A stretch of DNA of 64,000 bases from Anaerolineales bacterium. GTDB taxonomy: Bacteria; Chloroflexota; Anaerolineae; Aggregatilineales; J027. Where the stretch lies: positions 1,674,001 to 1,738,000 of the forward strand of contig JACKCI010000001.1 in the NCBI GenBank assembly GCA_020634155.1. Direction: 5' to 3'. Below, piece by piece: positions 41,292 to 48,854 of the stretch. The position numbers and the translations under genes were made by a program. The stretch's first letter is position 1, and every line of letters begins with the position of its first letter. The notes below the pieces were generated by a model. That model made no database searches and had not been told where the DNA came from. It was given only the letters and a program-made list of their open reading frames with translations.

Positions 41292-42060
41292 CATGGCTCC
41301 TGATTGGTTTCAACAGGCTAACATCAAATTCATCGAGACGGGCTGGCCCTAGGCGCTCCAACTCTTGACGCGCTAGTTTAGCATCAACGCGCAATTGGGC
41401 AATATCCAGCCCTTGACACACCTTTGGGAGTGGCTCCAACCACTGTAAAGAGCGCAGGAACATCTTGAGCGCCCCCCAGTAGTTGCGCTGTTGGATATGA
41501 TAATAGGCCACCGCCACCTGCAACACCCCGCGATACATCTCACGGATAGGCCCTTGCTCCGCCATCCACGCCTCCTCGATAGTCTCATGGGCTTCGTAAT
41601 AGTCGCCCGCGTTGAACTCCATCACCCCTTTCACAATCAGCGGGGGCGGGGGTTGAGCGATGCTCTCGGCAAGGTCTTGGTGCAAGCGGCTCTCCAAGCG
41701 CCGACGGGCGTAAATCATCACCCGCTCATGGAGGGTCGCCAAATACTTGGCCTCTAAAACTTCATCAACCAGCAACTCATCGGCGCGGGCGCGAATCACA
41801 TCACTAAGGGTCTCGGTAAAGCCCAGAATACCCAAGCGACGGGTGGCCGGATTGGACTTCAGCGCCCAGACAATGTTCTCCCAGTCGGTCTCCCCATCAT
41901 CCAAATCAATGATAAGGGCCAAGGGGCGCTCTTCCGCTACCAACTTGACGATGCCTTGGGCAGGCGGGTTCCAAATGACATCGGCTTCGGCAGCGCGTGC
42001 CGCATTCTCGATAGGAGCGCGGTCATGGTTGACCAAGGCTACCAGCTTATGGATGCTCAT
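41278..42060 (-). CDS. DUF309 protein with receiver-like N-terminal domain
   Basis: A 260-residue protein. Residues about 5-115 resemble a response-regulator receiver fold (LALIIDLDD, then LGILGFTETLSDVIRARADELLVD), but the conserved Lys is not visible, so it may be a pseudo-receiver. Residues about 140-215 are DUF309: FNAGDYYEAHETIEEAWMAE, then YRGVLQVAVAYYHIQQRNYWGALKMFLRSLQWL with the H-E-E and Y-Q-A core. The ATG at 42060 overlaps the hydrolase stop by 14 nt; the longer ORF to 42111 is doubtful. DUF309 has no established activity. Probably co-transcribed with FabL. Confidence 0.82.
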   Translation of the reverse strand: MSIHKLVALVNHDRAPIENAARAAEADVIWNPPAQGIVKLVAEERPLALIIDLDDGETDWENIVWALKSNPATRRLGILGFTETLSDVIRARADELLVDEVLEAKYLATLHERVMIYARRRLESRLHQDLAESIAQPPPPLIVKGVMEFNAGDYYEAHETIEEAWMAEQGPIREMYRGVLQVAVAYYHIQQRNYWGALKMFLRSLQWLEPLPKVCQGLDIAQLRVDAKLARQELERLGPARLDEFDVSLLKPIRSHDGSI

Positions 42061-43183
42061 ACGAAAAACCCGTAAACGCAACCGACTCAAGGGCAGCCGC
42101 GGCCTCCGCATCCCCCTTGATGGTTGCCAGCAAAAAGGCAGTCACCAAGTGGTTGGTGATGTCATGGGCGCGGGCCAAATCCCATACTTTGTCCGAGCAT
42201 AAGTCAAATAGACCCAATTGCAAGGCGACATCGTTGCAAGTTTCCACAAAGATATAGTGTCCGGCATTATCAAACACCCCCAAGGCTTTATCGTTACTCC
42301 CCAAATGTTCGTACATGAAATAGGCGTCACGTTCAGGAATGGTCGCTTCATCCACCGAGCCGACTAGAATCAGGGTGGGTAGGGTCAGGGTCGTCATGCC
42401 ATCGACACCAAAGGCCGGGCCATTCCAAGGGGCGAGGGCGACTACGGCACGGATGCGCGGGTCAGTGGTGGCGGGCCATACGCCTTCTGGTACAGCATCC
42501 AAACCGCGCCACTCCGCAATGGTGGCGGCCTGTTCTTGCATAATGCAGGCCATCTCTTCGGGGTCGGTGCAATCCATCGCGCTAGTATCAAGGCGTGCGC
42601 CACCCACCGATAACGCCGTATAGCCCCCAACAGAATGGCCCATAACAGCGATATTGTTCATATCGACAATGGCGCTCAGGTCGGTTTTATTGATACGCTC
42701 AACATGAGCTATCTCGCGCAGAACTTCTTGGGGGCGCAGGGCAAAACTTTTGATTGCGCCTTCTTCAGAGCGAGCATCTAATAAGGTACTACCGGGGTGG
42801 TCAGCAGCAATAACGACAAAGCCATAAGAGGCCAGATGCTCCATTAAGAAAATGCTCTGGAAACGTAAACCGCCGAAGCCATGCGCGAAAACGACCAGCG
42901 GATAGGGGCCGTCGTCCGTAAGGGGTTCGGCATCACGGTAGGCATTAGAAGCAACTTGATAAAGGCTCCAGCGATAATCGGCAGTGGCTTCACCCGCAAC
43001 AGTGGGGTACCAAATGGTGGCATCAAGGGCATAATCACCGCCCGCCTCAATGATGACATCCCGAAAGCCGACGGCATAAGGGCCAGCTTGGGCATAGCGT
43101 GGGGCATCGGGACGTTGGGCGCTGACGACACCACTGCCAATAATAAGCACAACAATAAAGGCAAGTAGGGCTAGTTTACGCAT
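42047..43183 (-). CDS. Secreted PAF-acetylhydrolase / dienelactone-hydrolase-like esterase
   Basis: A 378-residue exported alpha/beta hydrolase. Signal peptide at residues 1-22 (cleavage near VSAQ). VVFAHGFGG (about 97-105) is the oxyanion strand, GHSVGG carries Ser184, and acid and His are likely in LVGSVDEATIP and NAGHYIF. The arrangement (long N-terminal strand region, HGFGG, DHPGST) fits PAF-acetylhydrolase-like lipases. Three Cys near residues 202-213 and two near 333-342 may form disulfides outside the cell. The stop overlaps the DUF309 start by 14 nt and the start is 3 nt after the previous gene. Confidence 0.86.
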   Translation of the reverse strand: MRKLALLAFIVVLIIGSGVVSAQRPDAPRYAQAGPYAVGFRDVIIEAGGDYALDATIWYPTVAGEATADYRWSLYQVASNAYRDAEPLTDDGPYPLVVFAHGFGGLRFQSIFLMEHLASYGFVVIAADHPGSTLLDARSEEGAIKSFALRPQEVLREIAHVERINKTDLSAIVDMNNIAVMGHSVGGYTALSVGGARLDTSAMDCTDPEEMACIMQEQAATIAEWRGLDAVPEGVWPATTDPRIRAVVALAPWNGPAFGVDGMTTLTLPTLILVGSVDEATIPERDAYFMYEHLGSNDKALGVFDNAGHYIFVETCNDVALQLGLFDLCSDKVWDLARAHDITNHLVTAFLLATIKGDAEAAAALESVAFTGFSYEHP

Positions 43184-43186
43184 GGT

Positions 43187-43951
43187 TCACTCCTCTGGTT
43201 GAATACGCAGGTCTTCAATAAATAGGGATTGGTCGTGTTCAAGGGCCAAGCGTCCAAAACCGAAGCGGCCTTGGGGGGTGACAACGGCATATTGGTTATC
43301 AATCCACGCAATAAAGCCTAGCGGCACACGTGGCACTTGGCGGGCGTGGTGGACAAGGCTGCCATCCACATAGAAATCGGCATGGGATAGCTGCCAGTCA
43401 ATGATGTAGTCATGCGGTTGAGTCAAGTCGAAGGTTAAGGCTGTTTCTGATACACCAATGGCCCGCTGTCCAATCGGCCACAGGCGTCGATAGAGGGTCG
43501 AAATTCGCATCAAGGCAAAGCCAAGGGGAGCCAAGGGCGCTAGGGCGAAAAAGGGCCAGCGTTGGGCATCAAAAGTGGCAGCTTTCCAACCGTGGCCCGC
43601 CACATCCTTAGCCAAGGCCATGTTATTGGGCAGTGAGCCGAAGAAAAACCAGAGCGCTCGTGGGAGGCGGAGACTGCGGGCAGAGGGTAAAATGGGTTGA
43701 TTCCAGAAGCCAAAGCCCGCCGTTCCGCGCAACTGTTCGGCAGGGTGCGAATACCATGCCCGCAGGTGGAGCCGCAACGGTGGCCTGAATTGATAGTTTC
43801 GTGGTAGGGCACCGGGGGTATAATCAGTAATTTGGGCGTCATGGTAGCCTTGGGCTGTGCAGACGCCAATGGTCAGGGAATAGCCGTTATCCATACGGTT
43901 AACGCGCCCGTTGCCAATTGTTAAATGATTGACAAAGAATGAATTATCCAT
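43187..43951 (-). CDS. Hypothetical protein, lectin/glycanase-like beta-sandwich
   Basis: A 254-residue protein without a signal peptide. Segments such as GTAGFGFWNQPI, FDLTQPHDYIIDWQLSHADFYVDGSLVHHAR and VPLGFIAWIDNQYA resemble concanavalin-like or GH16-like sandwich folds, in which HxYxIxWxxxxxxFYVDG is a common strand pair. The EXDXXE catalytic motif of GH16 is absent, so it may be a non-catalytic binding protein. The start at 43951 is the second in-frame ATG. It is divergent from the large kinase with only about 36 bp between start codons, so promoters must overlap coding sequence. Confidence 0.6.
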   Translation of the reverse strand: MDNSFFVNHLTIGNGRVNRMDNGYSLTIGVCTAQGYHDAQITDYTPGALPRNYQFRPPLRLHLRAWYSHPAEQLRGTAGFGFWNQPILPSARSLRLPRALWFFFGSLPNNMALAKDVAGHGWKAATFDAQRWPFFALAPLAPLGFALMRISTLYRRLWPIGQRAIGVSETALTFDLTQPHDYIIDWQLSHADFYVDGSLVHHARQVPRVPLGFIAWIDNQYAVVTPQGRFGFGRLALEHDQSLFIEDLRIQPEE

Positions 43952-43987
43952 TAAGCTACCTATACAATGAAACTTCAAGAGCTGACG

Positions 43988-46900
43988 ATGAGTAAACGCG
44001 GTGCCTCAGTAGTTGGTTGGCTCACAGGCCTCCTAACGATTGTACTCCTTTTGTCCACATTACCCACCCTCACCGCCGAGACCATTATCCTGTGGTCAAT
44101 CATTGTTGGGTTAACAGCCCTGATGATTAATCTTGGCCTCACCTTTAGCCAAGGCGAAATTAGCGCCGCCCACAGTATTGGCCTAATGGCCTATCTCATT
44201 CTCGCCACACCAGAAGACCAAGGAGCAGCCCTGTGGTCAGTAGCGGTTGGCGCTCTAATTGGGGTTAGTATCCGTGAGATACGGCGGCACTACTGGCAAG
44301 ATTGGGTTATCTTAGCCCGCACCATCTGGGAGCCGACCTTCCGCATCATTGGACAATTAACGCTTGGTCTAGCGATTGGTGGCTGGGCCTATAAGCAATT
44401 CGATGGTACCTTGCCTCTCCAGCATTTTGGCGCAGAAGACGTGTTGCCGATTCTAGGCTTCGTCAGCATCGAGCTAACTGTCTACCTTGCCTTGCTCTTG
44501 GTACAGATGCGAAGCCAAAAGGGGCGCGAGTTCCGCGAGGCCATCTTGCTCAACTGGCAATCCCTAGTCGGGATGCTGGGCGTGCCGATTCCGTTGGCAG
44601 TGCTGGCCGCAGTGGTCTATGGCGCAGTTTCGACACTCGCTTTTGCAACGATGACAGGCGGCTTGGTCGTGCTGGTCATCGGCGTCTATGGCTTAAGCCT
44701 CACCCAACACCGCTATGAGCAACAGGTGCGCGACTTCTCCACACTGGCGACCATCAGCAATGCCATGCGTACTAACCTCAACATGGCTTCCTTGATGCAG
44801 GTACTCTATTTGCAGGTGGCCTCCTTGCTGGATGTGCAGAATATCAGCCTCGCCCTCTATGATGCAGCCCGTAAGTCCATCTATTTCCCGCTGCATATTG
44901 TGGATGGGCAGCCGCGTACCCTTGCCAGCGTCCCTTATCTCGCTGAGACTGTCGGACGCAAGCACACCCGCCAGATTCCCTACACCATCATGGCGAATGC
45001 GAATATATGGGGCATCATCCCCAGCAACCTGCCCCGCACAGCATGGATGACCGCGCCCATTTTAACCTCTGAGCATACAATGGGCGCGATTATCGTAGCG
45101 GGTGAAAATGAGCAGCGTGAATTCACCCCCCAAGACCAACAACTGCTGGCGACCATCACCGCCCAGCTAGGGGTGGCGATTGATAACGCCCAACTCTATG
45201 AGCAATCACGCAAGCGGGCCGCCCAACTCCGCACCTTGACACGGGTCAGCACCCAACTCAGCCGCAATCTCAACGCCCGCAGTATTCCTGAAAACATCGT
45301 CAAATATGCCCCCGAAGTGGTTGGGGCTGATGCTGCCGCCATCTATCGTTGGCACACCGACCCCCAACAGCGGCTGGTATTAGTGCAGCAATACGGCATG
45401 AGCAAGCAATTCACCCAGCAGCCACCCCTTCCTATGATTGCCCAGACCCCCAATCGCATCCAACCGCTGGTCATCAGCGATTCACATACGGATGCGAATG
45501 TAGCAAGCTTAGGTGAAGTTTTTGATAAGGAAGGCAAGCAAGCATGGGTCGAGATACCGATGCGAAATGCCGAGCAAGCCTTTGGGGTGTTGGTTGTCTA
45601 TTACAACACGCCCTACCAGCAAAGCGATGAAGACCTCGAAGTCTTGCAGACCTATGCCAACCAAGCCACCCTTGCCATCAGCAACGCCGAGCTTTATAGC
45701 AGCAAAGAAGAGGCGCTCAACCGTCGTATTGAGCAACTCTCACTACTAGAGGTGCTGGGGCAAGAGCTTTTCTCCTCGCGCATTGAGCTAGAACGTGTCT
45801 ATGAACGGGTATTAAAGCGGGCCGTTGAAGGCACCGGTGCCACCGCCGGCATGTTACTCCTGCGTGACAATGGCAGTACGGGCGTGCAGGTAGCGGCATC
45901 AGCAGGCTATCCCGACAGCCACACCCTTGACCCCATGCTCGGCATCAGCCACCATGTACTGCATACCGCCGATGCCACCATCATCCCCGACGTCTGGCGT
46001 GACCCCCGCTTCCCGCCCCTCAATCCTGATTCGCGCTCCTTGCTATGCGTACCCATCTTGCAGGATGTCGCGGTGATTGGGGCCATCACCCTAGAAAGCA
46101 TTGCCGCCGACTGCTTTGGCAATGAAGACATGATTTATGTGATGCAAATTGGCGCTCAAATCCGCTTGGCAATGGACAACGCCAAGATGATTTACAACAT
46201 TGAGTCCACCCGTGACCGCTTGCAAACCATCCTTGACAGCATGACCGAGGCCATTTTGCTCATCAACCGTGACGGCCTCATCCGCCTTGCTAATCCGCGT
46301 GCCGAGACCATGTTGGGCCTTGAAGCGCCGCGCTTGATTGACCGTCGGGTGGAGGATATGCTGCTCTCGGAGCAATTCGCCGAGAAAATCGGCTTCGACA
46401 TCCCCAGCCTGCACCGCATCATGAACGGCTTTCGGCAGCATACATGGTCACCCGAAGGCCAGCGCCATAATTTCACGCGCTCGATGAATGGGCAACAACG
46501 CTTCCTTGAACGGACGGATGTCCCCGTGCGTGGGCAATCAGGCGAGGTGCTGGGCTGGCTGATGGTCTTTGTCGATGTCACCGAGGAACGTGAACTGACC
46601 CAAGCCCGCGAAGACCTCTATAACATGATTATCCATGACCTACGGAGTCCACTGACGGCCATTAACGCCACCTTGAAACTGGTCAATAACCTGTCACCCG
46701 ATGACTCAGCAGGCCAGATGATTCGCCAAGCCACCGATACCGCCGGACGCGCCGTGCGGAAGCTGCTCAACTTGGTCAACTCCCTGCTGGATATTTCCAA
46801 GATGGAAGCGGGCAGCATCACCCTCCAATGTGAGGCCAGCAGCGCGGGTGAAATCGCCGATGGTGTCCTCAAAGAGCTAGGGCCACTCGCCAAGGATATG

Positions 46901-47296
46901 GAGGTCGAGCTTATCAACGACATCCCTGCCGACCTGCCCTTTATGGATGTCGATGAGGAGAAAATCGAGCGTGTGCTGCTCAATCTGGTCGATAACGCCA
47001 TCAAGTTCACGCCGAGTCGGGGACGGGTGCGCCTCCATGCCCTGCCCCACGATGAGCGCATGGTGCGGGTGCAGGTCATCGACAATGGCCCCGGTATCCC
47101 CGACGAATACAAAGACCGCCTCTTTGACCGCTATGTGCAAATTGAGGGGCAAGTCGGACGCCGACGCGGGACGGGTTTGGGGCTGGCCTTCTGCCGCTTG
47201 GCAGTCGAGGCGCACGGGGGTCGCATCTGGGTCGAGGATAACCCCGGTGGTGGTTCCATCTTCAACATGACTTTACCCCTTGCCTTTTTGGACTAG
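43988..47296 (+). CDS. Membrane histidine kinase with GAF and PAS domains
   Basis: A 1102-residue sensor kinase. Residues about 8-230 hold seven or so membrane helices. Then come GAF-like domains at about 250-400, 420-570 and 600-740, and a PAS domain (about 745-865, DSMTEAILLINRDGLIRLANPRAETMLG). The kinase core has His883 in MIIHDLRSPLTAIN, N-box NLVDNAIKFTPSRG, G1 DNGPGIP and G2 RRGTGLGLAFCRLA, all intact. The ATG at 43988 (AAGAG upstream) was chosen over the ATG at 43967. No response regulator lies next to it, so it is an orphan kinase. Input signal unknown. Confidence 0.92.
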   Translation: MSKRGASVVGWLTGLLTIVLLLSTLPTLTAETIILWSIIVGLTALMINLGLTFSQGEISAAHSIGLMAYLILATPEDQGAALWSVAVGALIGVSIREIRRHYWQDWVILARTIWEPTFRIIGQLTLGLAIGGWAYKQFDGTLPLQHFGAEDVLPILGFVSIELTVYLALLLVQMRSQKGREFREAILLNWQSLVGMLGVPIPLAVLAAVVYGAVSTLAFATMTGGLVVLVIGVYGLSLTQHRYEQQVRDFSTLATISNAMRTNLNMASLMQVLYLQVASLLDVQNISLALYDAARKSIYFPLHIVDGQPRTLASVPYLAETVGRKHTRQIPYTIMANANIWGIIPSNLPRTAWMTAPILTSEHTMGAIIVAGENEQREFTPQDQQLLATITAQLGVAIDNAQLYEQSRKRAAQLRTLTRVSTQLSRNLNARSIPENIVKYAPEVVGADAAAIYRWHTDPQQRLVLVQQYGMSKQFTQQPPLPMIAQTPNRIQPLVISDSHTDANVASLGEVFDKEGKQAWVEIPMRNAEQAFGVLVVYYNTPYQQSDEDLEVLQTYANQATLAISNAELYSSKEEALNRRIEQLSLLEVLGQELFSSRIELERVYERVLKRAVEGTGATAGMLLLRDNGSTGVQVAASAGYPDSHTLDPMLGISHHVLHTADATIIPDVWRDPRFPPLNPDSRSLLCVPILQDVAVIGAITLESIAADCFGNEDMIYVMQIGAQIRLAMDNAKMIYNIESTRDRLQTILDSMTEAILLINRDGLIRLANPRAETMLGLEAPRLIDRRVEDMLLSEQFAEKIGFDIPSLHRIMNGFRQHTWSPEGQRHNFTRSMNGQQRFLERTDVPVRGQSGEVLGWLMVFVDVTEERELTQAREDLYNMIIHDLRSPLTAINATLKLVNNLSPDDSAGQMIRQATDTAGRAVRKLLNLVNSLLDISKMEAGSITLQCEASSAGEIADGVLKELGPLAKDMEVELINDIPADLPFMDVDEEKIERVLLNLVDNAIKFTPSRGRVRLHALPHDERMVRVQVIDNGPGIPDEYKDRLFDRYVQIEGQVGRRRGTGLGLAFCRLAVEAHGGRIWVEDNPGGGSIFNMTLPLAFLD

Positions 47297-47308
47297 GGCT
47301 GTTATTTT
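47280..47308 (+). promoter_or_regulatory. Promoter of the sulfurtransferase attenuator
   Basis: Plus strand TTGCCT (47280-47285) and TATTTT (47303-47308) with a 17-nt spacer. Expected transcription start is about 47315, one base before the ATG of the Cys-rich leader peptide, so the leader would be leaderless or nearly so. Confidence 0.5.
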
Positions 47309-47315
47309 TAGGGCC

Positions 47316-47396
47316 ATGAAAACGCCGACGCTCTCCCACGCCCCAATGTGCATGTGTATGTGTTGCCAATTAACACAAGTCTTGCAGGACGTGTGA
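47316..47396 (+). CDS. Cys/Met-rich leader peptide upstream of sulfurtransferase
   Basis: A 26-codon ORF, ATG 47316-47318 to TGA 47394-47396. Residues 11-17 read MCMCMCC: four Cys and three Met in seven codons, followed by QLTQVLQDV. It is followed 30 nt later by an intrinsic terminator (47426-47454) and then by the sulfurtransferase gene. This is the layout of an amino-acid attenuator in which ribosomes stall when charged tRNA-Cys (or Met) is short. Polycysteine upstream ORFs that control sulfur genes, including rhodaneses, are known in mycobacteria. No strong ribosome site is present, consistent with a leaderless start. Confidence 0.75.
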   Translation: MKTPTLSHAPMCMCMCCQLTQVLQDV

Positions 47397-47425
47397 AGCT
47401 GACGCTTTGCGTTGATGAAATTTAG

Positions 47426-47454
47426 GAGCTGACCCGTCTGGGCGGCTCTTTTTT
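47426..47454 (+). terminator. Intrinsic terminator between Cys leader peptide and sulfurtransferase
   Basis: Stem GAGCTGACCC with GGGCGGCTC (nine pairs, one bulged A, one G-T), loop GTCT, then TTTTTT. It also serves as the only terminator seen downstream of the large kinase gene, but it lies 130 nt past that stop and after the leader peptide. Confidence 0.85.
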
Positions 47455-47507
47455 GTTTCATCGACCTATCGACCTATTACACACATCATTCAAGGAGTAC
47501 ACCTATC

Positions 47508-48338
47508 ATGACCGAAGCACTTGTTAGCACCCAGTGGGTCGCCGATAACCTCAGCAGCATCCGCTTGATTGAGGTGGATGTCGATACCACCCAGTACGAC
47601 AATGGGCATATCGAAAGCGCCCTTGCCTTCAATTGGCAGACCCAATTGCAAGACCAAGTCCGCCGCGATATTGCCACCCCCGAAGAATTTGGACACCTCC
47701 TCAGTCAAGCGGGCCTGACGCCGGAAACCCATGTTGTGCTGTATGGCGATAACAACAATTGGTTTGCCGCCTATGCTTTTTGGCTTTTTAAATACTATGG
47801 ACATGGCCCCGTCAGCCTCATGAACGGGGGACGCAAGAAGTGGATTGAGGAAGGCCGCGCCCTGACTACCGATGCGCCCAGCTATCCCACCACCGCCTAC
47901 ACCGTGACCACCGTCAACGCCGAGTATCGCGCCGACCGTGATTACATCAAGCAACGCTTGGGCAAAAATGGCTTTGGCTTGGTTGATGTGCGCTCACCCG
48001 CCGAGTTCGTGGGGGACATCATCGCCCCACCCGGCATGAGCGAGACCGCCCAACGTGCGGGTCATATTCCGGGGGCTGCCAATATCCCATGGAGCCAAGC
48101 CGTTGCCGAGGATGGCACCTTCAAGAGCCGCGCCGAACTCGAAGCGCTCTATGGGGGCAAGGGCATCGGCAATCACAACAGCGAGATTGTGGCCTATTGC
48201 CGCATCGGGGAGCGCTCCTCGCATAGCTGGTTCGCCCTCAAATACATTCTGGGCTATGAGAACGTGCGGAACTATGACGGCTCATGGACGGAATGGGGCA
48301 ATCTCATCGGCAACCCCATCGTCAAAGGTGAGGCGTAG
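47508..48338 (+). CDS. sseA: Thiosulfate / 3-mercaptopyruvate sulfurtransferase
   Basis: A 276-residue double-rhodanese protein. The C-terminal domain carries the active-site loop AYCRIGERSSHSW with catalytic Cys231; the N-terminal domain (residues 1-125) has an Asp at the equivalent site (YGDNNNW) and is inactive, as usual. The loop CRIGERSSH is typical of thiosulfate:cyanide sulfurtransferases (CysA-type of actinobacteria). The ATG at 47508 follows AAGGAG by 10 nt. It lies downstream of a Cys-rich leader peptide and terminator, suggesting expression is raised when Cys is limiting. Soluble, cytoplasmic. Confidence 0.94.
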   Translation: MTEALVSTQWVADNLSSIRLIEVDVDTTQYDNGHIESALAFNWQTQLQDQVRRDIATPEEFGHLLSQAGLTPETHVVLYGDNNNWFAAYAFWLFKYYGHGPVSLMNGGRKKWIEEGRALTTDAPSYPTTAYTVTTVNAEYRADRDYIKQRLGKNGFGLVDVRSPAEFVGDIIAPPGMSETAQRAGHIPGAANIPWSQAVAEDGTFKSRAELEALYGGKGIGNHNSEIVAYCRIGERSSHSWFALKYILGYENVRNYDGSWTEWGNLIGNPIVKGEA

Positions 48339-48400
48339 GGACTGGCTTCTGCCTGTCCGTTACTCAACATGCCTGTCCGCCTTGGCCCTTAACACATGTC

Positions 48401-48435
48401 AAACACCCCTGCTGCACATCACGGCGGGGGTGTTT
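48401..48435 (+). terminator. Terminator after the sulfurtransferase gene
   Basis: Stem AAACACCCC/GGGGTGTTT (48401-48409 with 48427-48435), 9 bp perfect, loop of 17 nt. The following T-run is short (GTTTGC), so confidence is moderate. It separates sseA from the DUF433 gene. Confidence 0.6.
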
Positions 48436-48466
48436 GCTATATAATGAAAAACAACAGGAGAAAGCC

Positions 48467-48763
48467 ATGTCTACATCACACAACGTGACCGCCGCCCATA
48501 TCACCCAAGACCCCGCCATTTGTGGGGGCAAACCTTGTATCGCAGGCCGCCGCATCCGTGTACAAGATATTTACGTCTGGCATGAGGTCGTTGGTATGAG
48601 CGCCGATGAAATCGCCACCAGTTATGACTTAAGCTTGGCGCAGGTCTATGCAGCCTTGACCTACTACTTTGAACACACTACCGAGATTCAGGCGGATATA
48701 GCCGCAAGCGCATCATTGGTGGCTGAAATGCAGGCCAAGTATCCTTCTAAGCTGCCCCGCTAA
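48467..48763 (+). CDS. DUF433 protein (antitoxin-like)
   Basis: A 98-residue protein with the DUF433 core HITQDPAICGGKPCIAGRRIRVQDI (about 10-35), then the helix-turn-helix-like EIATSYDLSLAQVYAALTYYFEH. Start at the ATG at 48467 with AGGAG 7 nt upstream. DUF433 proteins usually sit next to a DUF5615 PIN-like toxin and are taken as antitoxins; no such partner gene is found on either side here, so it is an orphan. The C-terminal 30 residues are a charged helix that could be the toxin-binding part. Confidence 0.88.
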   Translation: MSTSHNVTAAHITQDPAICGGKPCIAGRRIRVQDIYVWHEVVGMSADEIATSYDLSLAQVYAALTYYFEHTTEIQADIAASASLVAEMQAKYPSKLPR

Positions 48764-48854
48764 ACCCGACATTCCCCTAGCAAAAGTGTCATCCTCGCTT
48801 GTCAACCCCTCACCTAGCGGGCATAATAAAAGCGCTACTTAATGGAGATTGTGT

